Origin: Vulcanimicrobiota bacterium
GTDB lineage: Bacteria > Vulcanimicrobiota > Vulcanimicrobiia > Vulcanimicrobiales > Vulcanimicrobiaceae
NCBI GenBank assembly: GCA_013043945.1
Contig: JABEUW010000082.1
Coordinates: forward strand, 1 to 5,493
Reading direction: 5' to 3'
Length of the DNA stretch: 5,493 nucleotides
Positions 4,681-5,493 of the stretch are shown one piece after another. The translations under genes were made by a program, and so were the position numbers. The notes beneath the pieces were generated by a model. The model ran no database searches, was not told where the DNA came from, and saw only the letters and a program-made list of their open reading frames with translations. Numbering within the stretch: position 1 is the stretch's first letter; the number at the start of each line of letters is the position of its first letter.

Positions 4681-5493
4681 ATGCTTCATCCAGCTACACT
4701 TGCAATCATCGTCGGAGGCAGCACATTGCGCGAACGCGCAGTCGTCGTTCACCAACGTGCGCTCTTACCAGTGCGCGCTCTTTCTCAGGCACTTGGAAGC
4801 CGCGTCGATTATCTCTCGTCGTTACGCGAGATCGACGTGCATCGGCCCGGAGGCACGACGATTCGCCTACGAGTCGGATCGCGCACCGCATGGATCGGCT
4901 CGAAGAGCGCAGCGCTCGACGTTGCGCCGCAAATCATCGCCGGGCGAGGCTACGCACCGCTTCGCTTTATCGCCGATGCAATGTCCGTGCACGTTCATTA
5001 TAGCCCCGCGCAACATGCCGTCTCCGTTTCGAGCGCCGCATCGAAAGCCGGCGCACTCGCTCCGGGAATCAGCGGCTTGGTGCCGGTTCCCTACAGCGCG
5101 AATGCAACCGCGTTTCCCGTCGTCGGTGCGAATATCAACGATCCGAAAGTTACCACTTCGGCGATTCGCTTGGTGCTCGACGGCACGGACGTAACGATGC
5201 ATTCGAAGCGAACCGCACGCGGCATACTTTACCTACCGCGCACGCCGCTACCCAAGGGCAATCACGTAGCCGAGATCTCGCTCGATAACGGAGCGACGAT
5301 CGCCGAACGCTGGGCCTTTACCACCACCGTCACCGGTGCCGTTTCTACGCCGCAGCCAGCGCAACCGCCGCTTCCGAGCCAGCAAACATTTCCGGAGATT
5401 CAATTCTATTCGCTCGACGGAACGACGTTCTCATCGGGAGACTCCGCCGAAGTGGAGATGATCGCCCCAGTCGGCGGATATGCCTACGCGCAG
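4681..5493 (+). CDS. Copper-amine-oxidase-N-like stalk domain protein with Ig-like domains, 3'-truncated
   Basis: The frame is open from ATG 4681 through the last base, giving 271 residues with the C-terminus beyond the window. Residues 8-118 show the two-part pattern of the copper amine oxidase N-terminal-like domain. The first part is QRALLPVRALSQALG followed by VDYL..LREIDV; the second is GRGYAPLRFIADAM followed by VHYSPAQHAVSV. In bacteria this domain is common in secreted or wall-associated proteins and does not imply oxidase activity. Residues 145-218 look like an Ig-like beta-sandwich: NINDPKV, LVLDGTDVT, LYLPRTPLPKGNH, RWAFTT. A Pro/Gln linker (222-236) precedes a further domain beginning FPEIQFYSLDG. 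The gene follows alr by 42 nt in the same frame. No signal peptide is visible after ATG 4681, which is odd for this class, and no good Shine-Dalgarno precedes it. It uses TTA, CTA and ATA codons. Extracellular location and ligand are inferences. Confidence 0.85.
   Translation, partial: MLHPATLAIIVGGSTLRERAVVVHQRALLPVRALSQALGSRVDYLSSLREIDVHRPGGTTIRLRVGSRTAWIGSKSAALDVAPQIIAGRGYAPLRFIADAMSVHVHYSPAQHAVSVSSAASKAGALAPGISGLVPVPYSANATAFPVVGANINDPKVTTSAIRLVLDGTDVTMHSKRTARGILYLPRTPLPKGNHVAEISLDNGATIAERWAFTTTVTGAVSTPQPAQPPLPSQQTFPEIQFYSLDGTTFSSGDSAEVEMIAPVGGYAYAQ
4714..4728 (+). promoter_or_regulatory. Shine-Dalgarno-like GGAGG before an in-frame TTG (alternative start)
   Basis: GGAGG at 4714-4718 lies 7 nt before TTG at 4726-4728, in frame with the stalk-domain gene. 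It is the best ribosome-binding-like sequence near that gene's 5' end. Starting here would remove 15 residues, including IIVGGSTL, which fits the first beta-strand of the domain. The ATG at 4681 is therefore preferred, and this may be chance. Confidence 0.25.

Overview
This is a 5.5 kb, GC-rich bacterial window with tightly packed genes, two of them starting with GTG. No RNA gene, IS element, CRISPR array or phage gene is visible. It combines exported YXWGXW-repeat proteins, a protein with a copper-amine-oxidase-N-like stalk domain and Ig-like domains, and a divergent alr. Together with the base composition, this suggests an uncultured, probably diderm, soil-type lineage such as Candidatus Eremiobacterota (WPS-2). 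That placement is a low-confidence inference from gene content, not from a marker gene.

Layout, left to right. (1) Positions 2-1256 hold two tandem paralogues on the + strand: a 5'-truncated copy (2-469) with a 33-bp tandem repeat in its C-terminal part, and a complete copy with a signal peptide (585-1256). Both carry the GYWG..VGYYG core and end in a Gly/His-rich GHGHG[RK]PP tail. A UUCG-capped hairpin lies between them. (2) Positions 1281-2893 hold two minus-strand genes: a secreted protein of unknown function whose reading frame is broken at an A6 run near residue 50, and upstream of it an intact OsmC-family peroxiredoxin-like gene (2450-2893). (3) A 133-bp divergent intergenic region (2894-3026) contains a perfect 18-bp palindrome. 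(4) Positions 3027-5493 hold a + strand cluster: a small polytopic membrane protein, then alanine racemase (alr) starting 1 nt after its stop codon, then the 5' part of a CuAO-N/Ig-like domain protein that runs off the right edge.

Functional reading. Alanine racemase supplies D-alanine for peptidoglycan. Several of the other genes appear to encode exported or envelope proteins, so the window reads as a mostly envelope-related neighbourhood with one thiol-dependent peroxide-defence gene. I see no clear new multi-gene system. The items most worth a second look are the A6 frameshift in the secreted protein, the 18-bp palindrome between the divergent genes, the tandem paralogues with an expandable repeat, and the uncertain N-terminus of the last gene.
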